Positions 16,662-26,034 are shown, numbered from the stretch's first letter. The stretch: DNA of 64,000 nucleotides from Streptomyces sp. GESEQ-35 (GCF_017948485.1 NZ_JAFFSX010000008.1:124001-188000); one strand, 5' to 3'. Program-made: numbers and translations. Notes: generated by a model not told the origin, from the sequence alone.

Positions 16662-18023
16662 TCACACCGGCAGCAGGCGGGCGACCAGCTCGCCGAGCTG
16701 CCGGGCGTTGCGGCACTCGTGCATCCCGATGACCCCGGCGTACTCGGGTGCGGCCGAGTCGCCGGTGCCCCACAGGGTGCGCGGCTCGGGGTTCAACCAG
16801 TAGATGCGGCGGGCCCGTTCGGCGATGTCGCGTACGGCGGGCAGATTGGGGTCGCTCATATTGGTGCGGGCATCCCCGAGGACGAACACCGTGGTGCGCG
16901 GGCCCACCGCGTCGCCGTAGCGCTCCGCGAACTCGCCCAGGGCGACGCCGTAGTCACTGCTGCCGTGCCAGCCGGTGAGCGTCGCCTCCGCCTGGATGCG
17001 GGTGCCGAGGCCCTGGGGATCGGCGATGCCGTGCACGAGCAGCCCGGTCACCTCGTCGATCCGGTTGACGAAGGCGAACACCCGCACCTTGCTGAACTGG
17101 TCGTGCAGCGCCTGCACCAGCAGCATCGTGAAGTCCGAGAAGCCGGACACCGAGCCCGACACATCGCACAGCAGCACCAGTTCGGGGCGGGCGGGGCGGC
17201 GTCGGCGCAGCACGGGCCGCATCGGCACCCCGCCCGTCGACAGCGAGCCGCGCAGCGTCCGGCGCAGGTCGATCGTGCCCCGCGAGGCACGGCGACGGCG
17301 TGCGGCCAGCCGGGTGGCGAGCTTGCGGGCGAGCGGCTGCACCGTCCTGCGCAGCTCGGCCACCCGGTCCCGCCCGGCGTACAGGAAGTCGACCCGGTCG
17401 GCGGTCGGGGCGACGGCCCGCCGGGCGATCTCGTCCCGGCCGCGCCGCTCGGCGACCCGGCGCCGGGCCTCCGCGGCCACCATCGTGCGGAAGACCTCGA
17501 TCCGCCGCCGGATCTCGTCTTCGAGAAGCCGGTCCGTGAACCCCGAGGCGCTGTTCTGCGCCCGGATGTCGTCGCGGACGCGGGCGAGCAGCGTCTGCGG
17601 GCGGATCCGGTCGAGTGTCTGGTACGACGACCAGCCGTCCGAGGCCGGTGAACTCCCGTACCCGCCGAAGCCGTCGACGGCCTCGCCCGCCAACCGGCCC
17701 ATCAGGGCCGCATCGCCCGCCACCAGTGCCGCCGCGAGCCGGTCGCGCAGGTCGTCCCGGTCCGCGGGCTCCTCCTCCGGAGCCCCCACGCCCCGGGGGA
17801 AGTACAGGTCGAAGACGGGGTCGAACACCGGCCGCTGCCCATTGCCGTGCAGCAGCGTCGCGGCGAGCCCCTCGCGCAGTTGCTCACGGTCCGCGAGGCC
17901 CAGCGCCGTCACCGCACGGCCGGCGTCCACGGTCTCGCCGGTGCCGATGCGGATGCCATGCGCACGGAGCGCGGCGACGAAGTCCGTCAGCCGCGCCGCG
18001 ACATCCGACGCCGCCTCGGTCAT
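16662..18023 (-). CDS. CoxE-like VWA domain protein
   Basis: 453 aa. The N-terminal half is helical and Arg-rich (RRRRASRGTIDLRRTLRGSL), as in the CoxE/MadD family. The C-terminal von Willebrand A domain has the metal site LLCDVSGSVSGFSDF near 287-300 and TVFVLGDARTN. Such proteins pair with a MoxR ATPase and act as chaperone or insertase of metal cofactors or complexes. The ATPase gene overlaps by 4 bp upstream. The client is not evident. Confidence 0.88.
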   Translation of the reverse strand: MTEAASDVAARLTDFVAALRAHGIRIGTGETVDAGRAVTALGLADREQLREGLAATLLHGNGQRPVFDPVFDLYFPRGVGAPEEEPADRDDLRDRLAAALVAGDAALMGRLAGEAVDGFGGYGSSPASDGWSSYQTLDRIRPQTLLARVRDDIRAQNSASGFTDRLLEDEIRRRIEVFRTMVAAEARRRVAERRGRDEIARRAVAPTADRVDFLYAGRDRVAELRRTVQPLARKLATRLAARRRRASRGTIDLRRTLRGSLSTGGVPMRPVLRRRRPARPELVLLCDVSGSVSGFSDFTMLLVQALHDQFSKVRVFAFVNRIDEVTGLLVHGIADPQGLGTRIQAEATLTGWHGSSDYGVALGEFAERYGDAVGPRTTVFVLGDARTNMSDPNLPAVRDIAERARRIYWLNPEPRTLWGTGDSAAPEYAGVIGMHECRNARQLGELVARLLPV

Positions 18024-18877
18024 ACGGCGTCCAGGTCGAGCTTGGCGGCCGCCTTCAGGACGTCGTCCTGGTGCTTGAGGAGCACGCCCAGGCTGGCCCG
18101 TACGACGGTCTCGTCGAGGGTGTCGGCCCCCTGCGCCAGCAGCGTGCGCGCCCAGTCGACGGTCTCGGCGACCGAGGGCACCTTCCGCAGGTCCATCGCC
18201 CGCAGTGCCCCGACGACGCGCACCACGGATGTGGCCAGCGCCTCGTCGAGGTCCGGCACCTTCAGCCGTACGATCCGGCGCTCCAACTCCTCGTCGGGGA
18301 AGCCGATGTGGAGGAACAGACAGCGGCGGCGCAGGGCCTCGGACAGTTCGCGGCTCGCGTTCGAGGTGAGGACGACGAAGGGGCGGCGCGTCGCCGTGAC
18401 CGTACCCAACTCGGGGACGGTGACCTGAAAGTCGCTGAGCACTTCGAGCAGCAGACCCTCCACCTCGACGTCCGCCTTGTCGGTCTCGTCGATCAGCAGG
18501 ACTTTCGGGGTGTCGCCGCGGATGGCCGTCAGCAGTGGCCGGGGGAGCAGGTACTCCTCGCTGAAGATGTCGGTGCGCGTCTCGTCCCAGGTCTCGTCAC
18601 GGCCCGCGCTGATGCGCAGCAGTTGTTTGGCGTGGTTCCACTCGTACAGCGCGCGGGACTCGTCGACGCCTTCGTAGCACTGGAGCCGTATGAGTTCCGC
18701 GCCGGCGACCGTGGCGACGGCCTTGGCGAGTTCCGTCTTGCCGACGCCGGCGGGGCCCTCCACCAGGAGCGGCTTGCCGAGCCGGTCGGCCAGGAAGACG
18801 GTGGTGGCGACCGCGGGCGAGGCGAGATAGCCGGTTTCGGCCAGGCGCGCGGAGACTTCGTCGACGGATGTGAACAA
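18020..18877 (-). CDS. MoxR-family AAA+ ATPase
   Basis: 285 aa. Walker A is GPAGVGKTEL near 39-48, Walker B is VLLIDETDKAD near 123, sensor 1 is VVLTSNASRELSEALRRRCLF near 149-170, and a C-terminal helical lid follows. It starts with TTG at 18877; no better start lies in frame nearby. It forms an operon with the VWA partner by ATGA overlap. MoxR/VWA pairs remodel enzyme complexes for cofactor loading. Neither member has a membrane segment. Confidence 0.88.
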   Translation of the reverse strand: MFTSVDEVSARLAETGYLASPAVATTVFLADRLGKPLLVEGPAGVGKTELAKAVATVAGAELIRLQCYEGVDESRALYEWNHAKQLLRISAGRDETWDETRTDIFSEEYLLPRPLLTAIRGDTPKVLLIDETDKADVEVEGLLLEVLSDFQVTVPELGTVTATRRPFVVLTSNASRELSEALRRRCLFLHIGFPDEELERRIVRLKVPDLDEALATSVVRVVGALRAMDLRKVPSVAETVDWARTLLAQGADTLDETVVRASLGVLLKHQDDVLKAAAKLDLDAV

Positions 18878-18957
18878 CGGGGCCTCCCGCTCGGAGTCAG
18901 TTTCCGGGAACTATCTAAGCGCTTGTTCAGCATCTGTGTCACGTGATCCCCGGTCGG

Positions 18958-18999
18958 GATACCGATCGGTTTCCGATGTGGCCCGGGGCGCGGTAGCCT
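18958..18999 (+). promoter_or_regulatory. TetR gene promoter and autoregulatory operator
   Basis: ATACCGATCGGTTT at 18959-18972 matches the SDR operators with one mismatch. It touches a candidate -35 (TTCCGA 18971-18976). After 17 bp comes TAGCCT (18994-18999), and the ATG is at 19006, so the transcript could be leaderless. The arrangement predicts self-repression. Confidence 0.65.
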
Positions 19000-19005
19000 C
19001 GCCGT

Positions 19006-19578
19006 ATGGCCATGACAGACAGGGCGTCCACGAGGGACCGGTTGCTCGACGCGGCGGCCGAGCTGTTCTACCGCGACGGTGTCTCCATCGGCGTCGAGGC
19101 GCTGTGCCGGACGGCCGGTGTCTCCAAGCGGTCGATGTACCAGCTCTTCGCCAGCAAGGACGATGTCCTCGCGGCGAGCCTGGAGCGCCGGGCGCCCGAG
19201 TACGAGCGGCAGCTCACCCCGGACCCGCAGCAGAAGCCCGGCACCCCGCGCGAGCGCATCCTCGACGTCTTCGAGCGGCTGGAGAAGGCGTCGACGGAGC
19301 CCGAGTACCGGGGCTGCCCCTACCTCTCGGCGCTGGTCGAGCTGAAGGACCCCGAGCACCCGGCGAGCGTCGTCGCCCGTGCGATGAAGGGACGGCTGAC
19401 CGAGGCGTTCCGCGGGCTCGCCGAGCTCGGCGGCGCACGCGATCCGCAGCTGCTGGCCCGCCAGCTGACGCTGGTCTTCGACGGCGCTAGCGCCAGGGCG
19501 GGCGCGGGGGTCGAGACGCTGGACGGGCTGGCCACATCCACCGTGGCGGCGCTGTTGGACGCGGCGGGGGTCAGGTAG
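19006..19578 (+). CDS. TetR/AcrR-family regulator
   Basis: 190 aa. HTH about 15-60: RDRLLDAAAELFYRDGVSIGVEALCRTAGVSKRSMYQLFASKDDV is the canonical arrangement (written here only to locate it; the recognition helix is SKRSMYQLF). The ligand domain follows, with Cys in EYRGCPYLSALVEL as in the TetR_C group near YxAF regulators. The palindromic AAACCGATCGGTTT sites before this gene and before the SDR at 15960 are the natural targets. The MoxR/VWA operon lies between the two but has no visible site. Confidence 0.88.
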   Translation: MAMTDRASTRDRLLDAAAELFYRDGVSIGVEALCRTAGVSKRSMYQLFASKDDVLAASLERRAPEYERQLTPDPQQKPGTPRERILDVFERLEKASTEPEYRGCPYLSALVELKDPEHPASVVARAMKGRLTEAFRGLAELGGARDPQLLARQLTLVFDGASARAGAGVETLDGLATSTVAALLDAAGVR

Positions 19579-19600
19579 AAGAGAGGGGTCAAGTAGGAAA

Positions 19601-19630
19601 GAGGGGCAGCCGCCGTGGCGACCGCCCCTC
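19601..19630. terminator. Hairpin between convergent TetR and FtsX-type genes
   Basis: GAGGGGC (19601-19607) pairs with GCCCCTC (19624-19630) across a 16-nt spacer that can pair further. It lies between the TetR stop and the permease stop. Confidence 0.6.
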
Positions 19631-19645
19631 CCGAAGTTCCCGTGC

Positions 19646-20956
19646 TCAGGCGGCGAGCCCCACCGCCTCCACCGCCGGAGTACGCAGCACCCGCCGGGTC
19701 GTGGCCAGGCCCGTCCCCATCGTCACCACCGCCGCGATCGCGACGACCGCGATCCAGATGCCGAAGAACTGGCCCGGCAGTACCTCGTCCGAGCGGACGA
19801 CGGTGAACGGCACGATCCCCGCCAGCGCCGCCACCGTGCCGAAGAAGACGCCGGTCACCGTGAGGACCAGCCCCTCGGCGCCCACCATGCCGAGCACCTG
19901 ACCAGGAGTCGCCCCGGCCAGCCGCTGCTGCCCGAACTCCCGGGCCCGGTACGTCGTCGCCGCGTACAGCGAGTTGATCAGCATCACGCAGACGAACGCC
20001 ACGATGATGCCGACGACCGTGAAGTTCAGCGTCTCCAGGTTCTTGGCGTCGACGTCCTTGACGATCCCCAGCTTCTCGACCGTGTCGCTCTCCACGGCCT
20101 GCATGGTGAGCGTCGCCGTGGACACCGCCGTGAACAGGATCAGCGACATCAGGATCCCGGCGAGATGATCCGCCCGCTCACGCAGGTTCCGTACGGCCAG
20201 CCAGCCGCTGGCCCCCGACAGGGACAGCCGGTCCAGCAGCCCCTTCAGCAATCGCGTCGCCAGCAGCGCGAAACCCACCGACAGCAGGATCGCCCCGTAC
20301 GCCGGTGCCGCCATCAGCGCCTCGTCCGTCGCCGACATCGCAAAGGTCGAGGTTGCCGCCACGGCGCCGAGGACCAGCGCGGCGTACGCGAAGAACTTCC
20401 GTGCCCCGCCCCGCCGTTCACGCCGGTGCGTCGCCCGCCGCACGGCAAGGAACGCGGCGCCCGCGGCCGCGAGCAGCGTGATGCCGACACCGGAGTTCAG
20501 CGCGATCGGCCCGAAGGAGTGGTCGACGGAGCCGGCGACCTGGCCGCTGTCCTGGAACACGTCCAGCAGCAGCTGCCCGCCCAGCATCGCCGGGCCGATC
20601 GCCAGCACCGCGCCCACCAGGGCCACGGCCACCGCCTCACCCACGACCATCCGCTTGATCTGCGCCGGGGTCGCCCCCGAGCAGCGCAGCAGCTCCAGCT
20701 CCGCCGCCCGCTGGCGGACGTTGACCGTGAGCGTCGAGGCGACGGCGAAGAACACCAGCAGGGTGCCGTAGCCGCCGACCACGCTCGCCGAGAGGCTCAG
20801 CGTTTCGGAGCTCGTCGAGTCGATTCCGGGCTGTCCGGCCGTGTCGTGCATCGAGTTGAACGTCATGATGACCGCCGCGCCGAGGAAGGCGGCCAGCATG
20901 GTCGCGAGGAAACGTCCGGGGCGTTGCCGGATCGAGCGCATGGCCAGTACGAACAT
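19646..20956 (-). CDS. FtsX-like ABC transporter permease
   Basis: 436 aa with about seven to eight hydrophobic segments. Two FtsX-like domains are visible: residues about 50-170 (LLVFFAVASTLTVNVRQRAAELELLRCSGATPAQIKRMV) and about 310-425 (INSLYAATTYRAREFGQQRLAGATPGQVLGMVGAEG), each with the characteristic R-x-x-E-x-x-x-L-R-x-x-G-A-T loop (long quotes only mark the segments). It lacks large extracellular domains. It partners the ATPase 3 bp upstream. This class exports antimicrobial peptides or lipids, or drives mechanotransmission. Confidence 0.88.
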   Translation of the reverse strand: MFVLAMRSIRQRPGRFLATMLAAFLGAAVIMTFNSMHDTAGQPGIDSTSSETLSLSASVVGGYGTLLVFFAVASTLTVNVRQRAAELELLRCSGATPAQIKRMVVGEAVAVALVGAVLAIGPAMLGGQLLLDVFQDSGQVAGSVDHSFGPIALNSGVGITLLAAAGAAFLAVRRATHRRERRGGARKFFAYAALVLGAVAATSTFAMSATDEALMAAPAYGAILLSVGFALLATRLLKGLLDRLSLSGASGWLAVRNLRERADHLAGILMSLILFTAVSTATLTMQAVESDTVEKLGIVKDVDAKNLETLNFTVVGIIVAFVCVMLINSLYAATTYRAREFGQQRLAGATPGQVLGMVGAEGLVLTVTGVFFGTVAALAGIVPFTVVRSDEVLPGQFFGIWIAVVAIAAVVTMGTGLATTRRVLRTPAVEAVGLAA

Positions 20957-20959
20957 CGC

Positions 20960-21745
20960 TCACACCGCCTTCAGTGCATCGTCGCCCAGGTGGGCGAGCC
21001 GCTCGGCGACCGCGTCGGGGGTCGGCGCGTCCATCCGGCCGGCCAGCCTGCCGTCCGCCAGGAACAGCACCGAGTCGGCGTACGAGGCGGCGACCGGGTC
21101 GTGCGTCACCATCACCACGGTCCGGCCGTGCATCCGTACCGCATGCTGGAGCAGCCGCAGCACCTCGCGAGCGCTGCGCGTGTCCAGGGCGCCGGTCGGC
21201 TCGTCCGCGAAGACCACCCGGGGTTCGGTGACCAGCGCGCGGGCGATCGCCACCCGCTGCCGCTGACCGCCGGACAGCTGGTCGGGACGGTGTCCGAGCC
21301 GGTCGCCGAGCCCCACCGAGGTCAGCACCTCCCGGGCCCGCTTCCGGTCGACGCGCTGCCCGGCCAGCTTGAGCGGCAGCACCGTGTTCTGCGCGACCGT
21401 CAGCGTCTCCAGCAGGTTGTACTGCTGGAACACGAACCCGATCCGGCGGCGCCGGAACTTCGTCAGCTCGGCCTCGGTGCCACCCGTCATCTCCGCTCCG
21501 TCGACCAGCACGATGCCGCTGTCGGGCCGGTCGAGACCGGCCGCGCACTGGAGCAGCGTCGTCTTGCCGGAGCCCGACGGCCCCATCACGGCGGTGAAGG
21601 TGCCCCGCCCGAGGCTGAGCGTGACCGCGTCCAGGGCGGTCACGGCGCTGTCGTCGGCGCCGTAGGTCTTGGTGACCTTGACCAGCCGCAGTGCCTCGGC
21701 GGCGGGTCCCTGGTCGTGCGTACGTTGCGAGCCGGTGCGAAACAT
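20960..21745 (-). CDS. ABC transporter ATP-binding protein (MacB/LolD type)
   Basis: 261 aa. Walker A GPSGSGKTTLL near 56-66, Q-loop FVFQQYNLLETLT, signature LSGGQRQRVAIARAL near 158, Walker B VVFADEPTGALD. It has the sequence style of LolD/MacB ATPases that pair with FtsX-like permeases, and it is cotranscribed with one 3 bp downstream. Its start region faces the osmoprotectant permease gene, leaving about 170 bp for divergent promoters. Confidence 0.9.
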   Translation of the reverse strand: MFRTGSQRTHDQGPAAEALRLVKVTKTYGADDSAVTALDAVTLSLGRGTFTAVMGPSGSGKTTLLQCAAGLDRPDSGIVLVDGAEMTGGTEAELTKFRRRRIGFVFQQYNLLETLTVAQNTVLPLKLAGQRVDRKRAREVLTSVGLGDRLGHRPDQLSGGQRQRVAIARALVTEPRVVFADEPTGALDTRSAREVLRLLQHAVRMHGRTVVMVTHDPVAASYADSVLFLADGRLAGRMDAPTPDAVAERLAHLGDDALKAV

Positions 21746-21914
21746 TTCGTCATCACCCTCCGTCGGGCACTTCCTGTGCCACGCCCAAAACGCTACGGAG
21801 ACGGAGGCCGGACCACATTGGGCGCAGAACCCGTATCGGGGGGTGTACTCGGCAACACCCCGTACGGGTCACCAGAACGAGCCGACCCGGTGGACGGCCC
21901 GATGCAATGGACCC

Positions 21915-22595
21915 GTGACCGCGCCCCCGGACGACTGCCTCGCGCGCAACGAGTGGATCTGCGGCGAGTATCTGAGCACCCGCCGCGACATCCTCCTCGA
22001 CGCGGTCGCCCAGCATGTGCAGCTGACCGGGATCTCGGTCCTGATCGGCCTGGCCATCGCCCTGCCGCTGGCCGTGCTCGCCCGCCGCTGGGGCTGGTCC
22101 GCCGGGCCCGTCCTCGCGGTGACGACGATCCTCTACACGATCCCGTCCCTGGCGATGTTCTCGCTGCTGCTGCCCGTGTACGGGCTCTCGGAGAGCCTGG
22201 TCGTCGCCGGGCTCGTCCTGTACTCGCTGACCTTGCTGGTGCGGAACATCCTCGCGGGCCTGCGGGCCGTCCCCGAGGAGACCCGGCAGGCCGCACGCGG
22301 CATGGGCTACGGCCCCATCCGCCTCCTGCTGGCCGTCGAACTCCCGCTCGCCCTGCCCGCCGCGATGGCCGGGCTGCGCATCGCCATGGTCTCGGCGGTC
22401 TCCCTGGTGACGGTGGGTGCGATCGTCGGCTTCGGCGGGCTCGGCAACCTCATCTACTCGGGCATGAACACCTACTTCAAGGCGCAGGTGCTGACGGCGT
22501 CCGTGCTGTGTGTGGTGATCGCGGTCGCGGCCGACGTGCTGCTCCTGGGCGTGCAGCGGCTGATCACCCCATGGACGAGGGCGGCCCGCGGATGA
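21915..22595 (+). CDS. Osmoprotectant ABC permease (OpuB/OpuC type)
   Basis: 226 aa from GTG 21915; a longer upstream frame has no coding character. Five to six membrane segments. The EAA-like loop EETRQAARGMGYGPIRLLLAVELPLALP contacts the ATPase (segment near residues 118-145). GFGGLGNLIYSGMN is typical of glycine betaine/choline/carnitine permeases. Its stop overlaps the next permease start (ATGA). Confidence 0.85.
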   Translation: MTAPPDDCLARNEWICGEYLSTRRDILLDAVAQHVQLTGISVLIGLAIALPLAVLARRWGWSAGPVLAVTTILYTIPSLAMFSLLLPVYGLSESLVVAGLVLYSLTLLVRNILAGLRAVPEETRQAARGMGYGPIRLLLAVELPLALPAAMAGLRIAMVSAVSLVTVGAIVGFGGLGNLIYSGMNTYFKAQVLTASVLCVVIAVAADVLLLGVQRLITPWTRAARG

Positions 22596-23263
22596 CGACC
22601 CTCACCGACGCCTGGGACTGGCTCACCGACTCCGCGCACTGGGCCGGCGACGACGGCGTCTGGCACCGGCTCCTGCAACACTTCGTCCTCACCGTTGTCT
22701 GCCTCATCGTCAGCTGCCTGATCGCGCTGCCGGTGGCGATCGTCCTGGGACACCTCGGCAAGGGCGGCGCACTGGCCGTGAACATCTCCAACATCGGCCG
22801 CGCGGTCCCGACTTTCGCCGTCCTGGTCCTGCTGCTCCTGACTCCCGTCGGCGACTGGGGAGAGGGCCCGACGGTCGTCGCCCTCGTACTGTTCGCCATT
22901 CCGCCCCTGCTCACCAATGCGTACGTCGGCATGCGCGAGGTCGACCGCAGCATCGTGCAGGCGGCGCGGGGGATGGGCATGACAGGGCGGCAGATGATGC
23001 TCCGCGTTGAACTCCCCCTCGCACTCCCGATGATCATGAACGGGGTGCGTATCGCCGCCGTCCAGCTCGTCGCGACCGCCACCATCGCCGCGCTGGCGGG
23101 CGGGGGAGGGCTGGGCCGGATCATCACGGCGGGCTTCAACCTCGCCAGCACACCGCAGGTGGTGGCGGGGGCGGTCCTGGTCGCCGTCTTCGCGCTGATC
23201 GTCGAGGGCGTCTTCGAGGTGGCCGAACGCCTTTCGCCGCGCTGGGCGAGGGGAGTGCGATGA
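22592..23263 (+). CDS. Osmoprotectant ABC permease, second subunit
   Basis: 223 aa. About five hydrophobic segments follow an amphipathic N-terminus. The coupling loop reads DRSIVQAARGMGMTGRQMML near 112-131, and ALAGGGGLGRIITAGFN matches OpuBD/OpuCD permeases. It overlaps both neighbours by 4 bp, so the two permeases and the binding protein are translationally coupled. The two permeases form a heterodimer in the membrane. Confidence 0.88.
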   Translation: MTTLTDAWDWLTDSAHWAGDDGVWHRLLQHFVLTVVCLIVSCLIALPVAIVLGHLGKGGALAVNISNIGRAVPTFAVLVLLLLTPVGDWGEGPTVVALVLFAIPPLLTNAYVGMREVDRSIVQAARGMGMTGRQMMLRVELPLALPMIMNGVRIAAVQLVATATIAALAGGGGLGRIITAGFNLASTPQVVAGAVLVAVFALIVEGVFEVAERLSPRWARGVR

Positions 23264-24195
23264 GACGGCGCTCGGCCCTCGCCGCCCTGCTGCTGCTCAC
23301 CGGCTGCGCCACCGGACCGTCCCTGGAGAACCAGGGCGAGGTCACCGCGCCGCCCGGCAACAGCCGCGATCTGACCATCGGGTCCGCCGGATTCACCGAG
23401 AGCGATCTGCTCGCCCAGATGTACGCCCTCCTGCTCAACCAGGCCGGTTACAAGACATCGATGCTCACCGTCGCCAACCGCGAACTGTACGAACCGGCCC
23501 TGGAATCCGGCCAGATCGACGTCGTACCCGAGTACGCGGCGACCTTCGCCGACTGGCTCAACGCCAAGACCAACGGAGCCGACGCACCGCCCGCCGGCTC
23601 ACCCGACCGCGCCGCCACGATGAAGGCGCTGCGCGAACTGGCCGCACCCCGCGGGCTCACAGTCCTGGACCCCGGCAGGGCCGTCGACCAGAACGCCTTC
23701 GCGGTGAGCACGTCCTACGCCCGGCAGCACGGCCTCAAGACCCTCAGCGACCTCGGTGCCTCCGGACTTCCGGTGCGGCTCGCCGCGGGCGACGAGTGCG
23801 TCCAACGGCCGTACTGCCAGCCAGGGTTGGAGAAGACGTACGGCATCGACATCACGGGCGTCGACCCCAAGGGCGTCGGCACCACCCCGGCGAAACAGGC
23901 GGTCCAGAGCGGCCGGGACCAGCTGGTCCTCACGACCACGACGGACGCCACCCTCCCCGAATTCGGCCTCGTCATCCTGGCCGACGACAAACACCTCCAG
24001 AACGCCGACTACGTCGTCCCGGTCCTCAACCGCTCCCGCGCGGGCGGTGAAGGAGTGACCAGGACGTTGGGCGAGCTGAACGACGTCCTCACCACGGCCG
24101 ACCTGGCCTCCCTGAACCAACAGGTGGACAGCTGGCGCCGGTTGGCGACAGACGTGGCACGGACCTATCTGGAGGACAAAGGGCTGCTGAAGTGA
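23260..24195 (+). CDS. Osmoprotectant-binding lipoprotein (OsmX/OpuBC type)
   Basis: 311 aa. Signal peptide with lipobox LLTGC (Cys 16) anchors it to the outer face of the membrane. The mature part reads LTIGSAGFTESDLLAQMYALLL and IDVVPEYAATFADWL, hallmark segments of the substrate-binding family for quaternary amines. It delivers glycine betaine or related osmolytes to the permeases. The ATPase gene is convergent with a 14-bp gap, rather than in the same operon. Confidence 0.88.
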   Translation: MRRRSALAALLLLTGCATGPSLENQGEVTAPPGNSRDLTIGSAGFTESDLLAQMYALLLNQAGYKTSMLTVANRELYEPALESGQIDVVPEYAATFADWLNAKTNGADAPPAGSPDRAATMKALRELAAPRGLTVLDPGRAVDQNAFAVSTSYARQHGLKTLSDLGASGLPVRLAAGDECVQRPYCQPGLEKTYGIDITGVDPKGVGTTPAKQAVQSGRDQLVLTTTTDATLPEFGLVILADDKHLQNADYVVPVLNRSRAGGEGVTRTLGELNDVLTTADLASLNQQVDSWRRLATDVARTYLEDKGLLK

Positions 24196-24209
24196 GGTTC
24201 CGACTCCCG

Positions 24210-25364
24210 TTACGCGTCCGCGACCGAGTCGAACGACACCTGATCGCGTGGCACGCCCAGCGCGTCCGCGTCGACGGAGCGCCGTAGCGCCTCGTGCAGC
24301 TTCGCCGGGGTCAGGACGCCCAGGAAGCGGGCGCCGTCCAGGACGGCGACCCAGCCGGCGTCGTGCTGGAGCATCACGCCGAACGCCTGCTTCAGAGGTG
24401 CGCCGACCGGGACCCAGGCGTTCATCCGGTGTGCGCGCTCGCCGACCGAACCGCCCGCCCCGAGGTCGTCGACTCCGACCCAGCCGAGCAGTTCACCCTC
24501 CTCGTCGAGTACGACGGCCCAGCGCGCGCCCTCCGCGCGCAGCCGTTCGGCCGCGGTTCCCGCCTGCTCGTCGGGGCGGGCGAGTGGCGGCTGCTCCAGG
24601 TCGTCGGCCTCGATCTCGGTGACGGACAGCCGTTTCAGCCCACGGTCGGCGCCCACGAACTCGGCGACGTACGGAGTCGACGGGGCGCCCAGCACCGCTC
24701 CGGGCGTGTCGTACTGCTCGATCCGCCCCTGCCCGTACACGGCGATACGGTCGCCGAGCCGCACCGCCTCCTCGATGTCATGCGTGACCAGCAGCACCGT
24801 CTTGCGCACCGCGGCCTGCATCCGCAGGAACTCGTCCTGCAACTGCTCCCGCACCACCGGGTCGACCGCGCCGAACGGCTCGTCCATCAGCAGCACCGGC
24901 GGATCGGCGGCCAGTGCCCGCGCCACCCCCACCCGTTGCCGCTGCCCGCCCGACAACTGCTCCGGATAGCGACGCCCGTACGTCTTCGGATCCAGCCCCA
25001 CCAGATCGAGCAACTCCGCCGCCCGTGCCCGTGCCTTCGCCTTCTTCCAGCCGACCAGTGACGGCACGGTCGCCGTGTTGTCGAGGATCGTGCGATGCGG
25101 GAACAGGCCCACCTGCTGGATGACGTAACCGATACGGCGGCGCAGCCGTACGGGATCGACCTTCGCGATGTCCTCGCCGTTCACGAAGATCTGCCCGGCC
25201 GTCGGTTCGATCAGCCGGTTCACCATCATCATGGTCGTCGTCTTGCCGCAGCCGGACGGGCCGACGAGCGTGACGAGCTCGCCCTCGGACACCTCGAAGT
25301 CGAGCCCGTCCACGGCCGTCGTACCGTCCGGATACCGCTTGGTGACCTGATCGAACCGGATCAT
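24210..25364 (-). CDS. Osmoprotectant ABC ATPase with CBS domains (ProV/OpuCA type)
   Basis: 384 aa. Walker A GPSGCGKTTTMMM near 35-47, signature QLSGGQRQRVGVARAL, Walker B LLMDEPFGAVDP and H-loop THDIEEA. After about residue 250 comes a CBS-like tail (GWVGVDDL... GVMLQHDAGWVAVLDGARFLGVLTPAKLHEAL) that in OpuA-type ATPases senses ionic strength or cyclic di-AMP. It energises the two permeases encoded on the opposite strand. Having it as a separate convergent unit is less usual than a single operon. Confidence 0.9.
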   Translation of the reverse strand: MIRFDQVTKRYPDGTTAVDGLDFEVSEGELVTLVGPSGCGKTTTMMMVNRLIEPTAGQIFVNGEDIAKVDPVRLRRRIGYVIQQVGLFPHRTILDNTATVPSLVGWKKAKARARAAELLDLVGLDPKTYGRRYPEQLSGGQRQRVGVARALAADPPVLLMDEPFGAVDPVVREQLQDEFLRMQAAVRKTVLLVTHDIEEAVRLGDRIAVYGQGRIEQYDTPGAVLGAPSTPYVAEFVGADRGLKRLSVTEIEADDLEQPPLARPDEQAGTAAERLRAEGARWAVVLDEEGELLGWVGVDDLGAGGSVGERAHRMNAWVPVGAPLKQAFGVMLQHDAGWVAVLDGARFLGVLTPAKLHEALRRSVDADALGVPRDQVSFDSVADA

Positions 25365-25386
25365 GCCTTCACGCTAACGGCGCCGG

Positions 25387-26034
25387 TCACTCTCCGCTCA
25401 CCAGGACCACCTCCAGTGTGCGCGGCCCGTGCACCCCCTCGACCCGGTCGAGTTCGATGTCGCTGGTCGCGGAGGGGCCGGAGATCCAGGTCAGCGGGCG
25501 TGTCGGGTCGAGGCGCGGCAGGGCCTGCGGGACGGAGGAGACGACCTGGTCGGGGACGCGTACGACGCAGATGTGGTGATCGGGGACGAGGGTGATGCGG
25601 CGGCGGCCCTGGTCGGGGGAGCCGTCCAGGACGATCGTGCCGGTCTCGGCGATCGCGATCGCGCAGCCCGTCACCACGCTGTCGACACGGTCCAGTTCGT
25701 ACGACGTGCTCTCCGCCAGGTCCGGCACCCGGGGCACCTCGGTCGCCGCCAGCCAGCCCGCGTCCAGCCCCGGCGGTACGGCGACGGAGACCGATCCCCG
25801 TGCGTCGAGCAGTCCCGCGATCACCCCGGCGAGTCCCGCGCCGGTGGTGCGGTGCACGATCGCCCGGTAGTCCGCCAGGTTCTCGGCGAGCAGATCCACC
25901 GTCTCCGCGACACTCCGGTTCCCGTGTTCGCCGAGATACGCGCGCGTGATCGCCTGGTCGTACGGCGTGTCGTCCGGTTGCACGTCCGCGAGCGCGCGGT
26001 GCACCCGGCCCAGGATCCGTTCCCTGCTGCTCAC
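25387..26034 (-). CDS. lutC: Lactate utilization protein C
   Basis: 215 aa from GTG 26034, which overlaps the lutB stop. LUD domain: conserved AIAETGTIVLDGSPDQGRR near 132-150 and VPDHHICVVRVPDQVV. Together with LutA and LutB it forms the cytoplasmic iron-sulfur complex that oxidises L-lactate to pyruvate. It is last of the three-gene operon. The adjacent rhamnose genes supply lactate through their lactaldehyde dehydrogenase domain. Confidence 0.92.
   Translation of the reverse strand: MSSRERILGRVHRALADVQPDDTPYDQAITRAYLGEHGNRSVAETVDLLAENLADYRAIVHRTTGAGLAGVIAGLLDARGSVSVAVPPGLDAGWLAATEVPRVPDLAESTSYELDRVDSVVTGCAIAIAETGTIVLDGSPDQGRRRITLVPDHHICVVRVPDQVVSSVPQALPRLDPTRPLTWISGPSATSDIELDRVEGVHGPRTLEVVLVSGE

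Noticed and set aside
20165..22591. Long plus-strand frame leading into the second osmoprotectant permease
   Set aside because: Antisense to the FtsX permease and ABC ATPase; the true permease starts at 22592 with MTTLTDAW.
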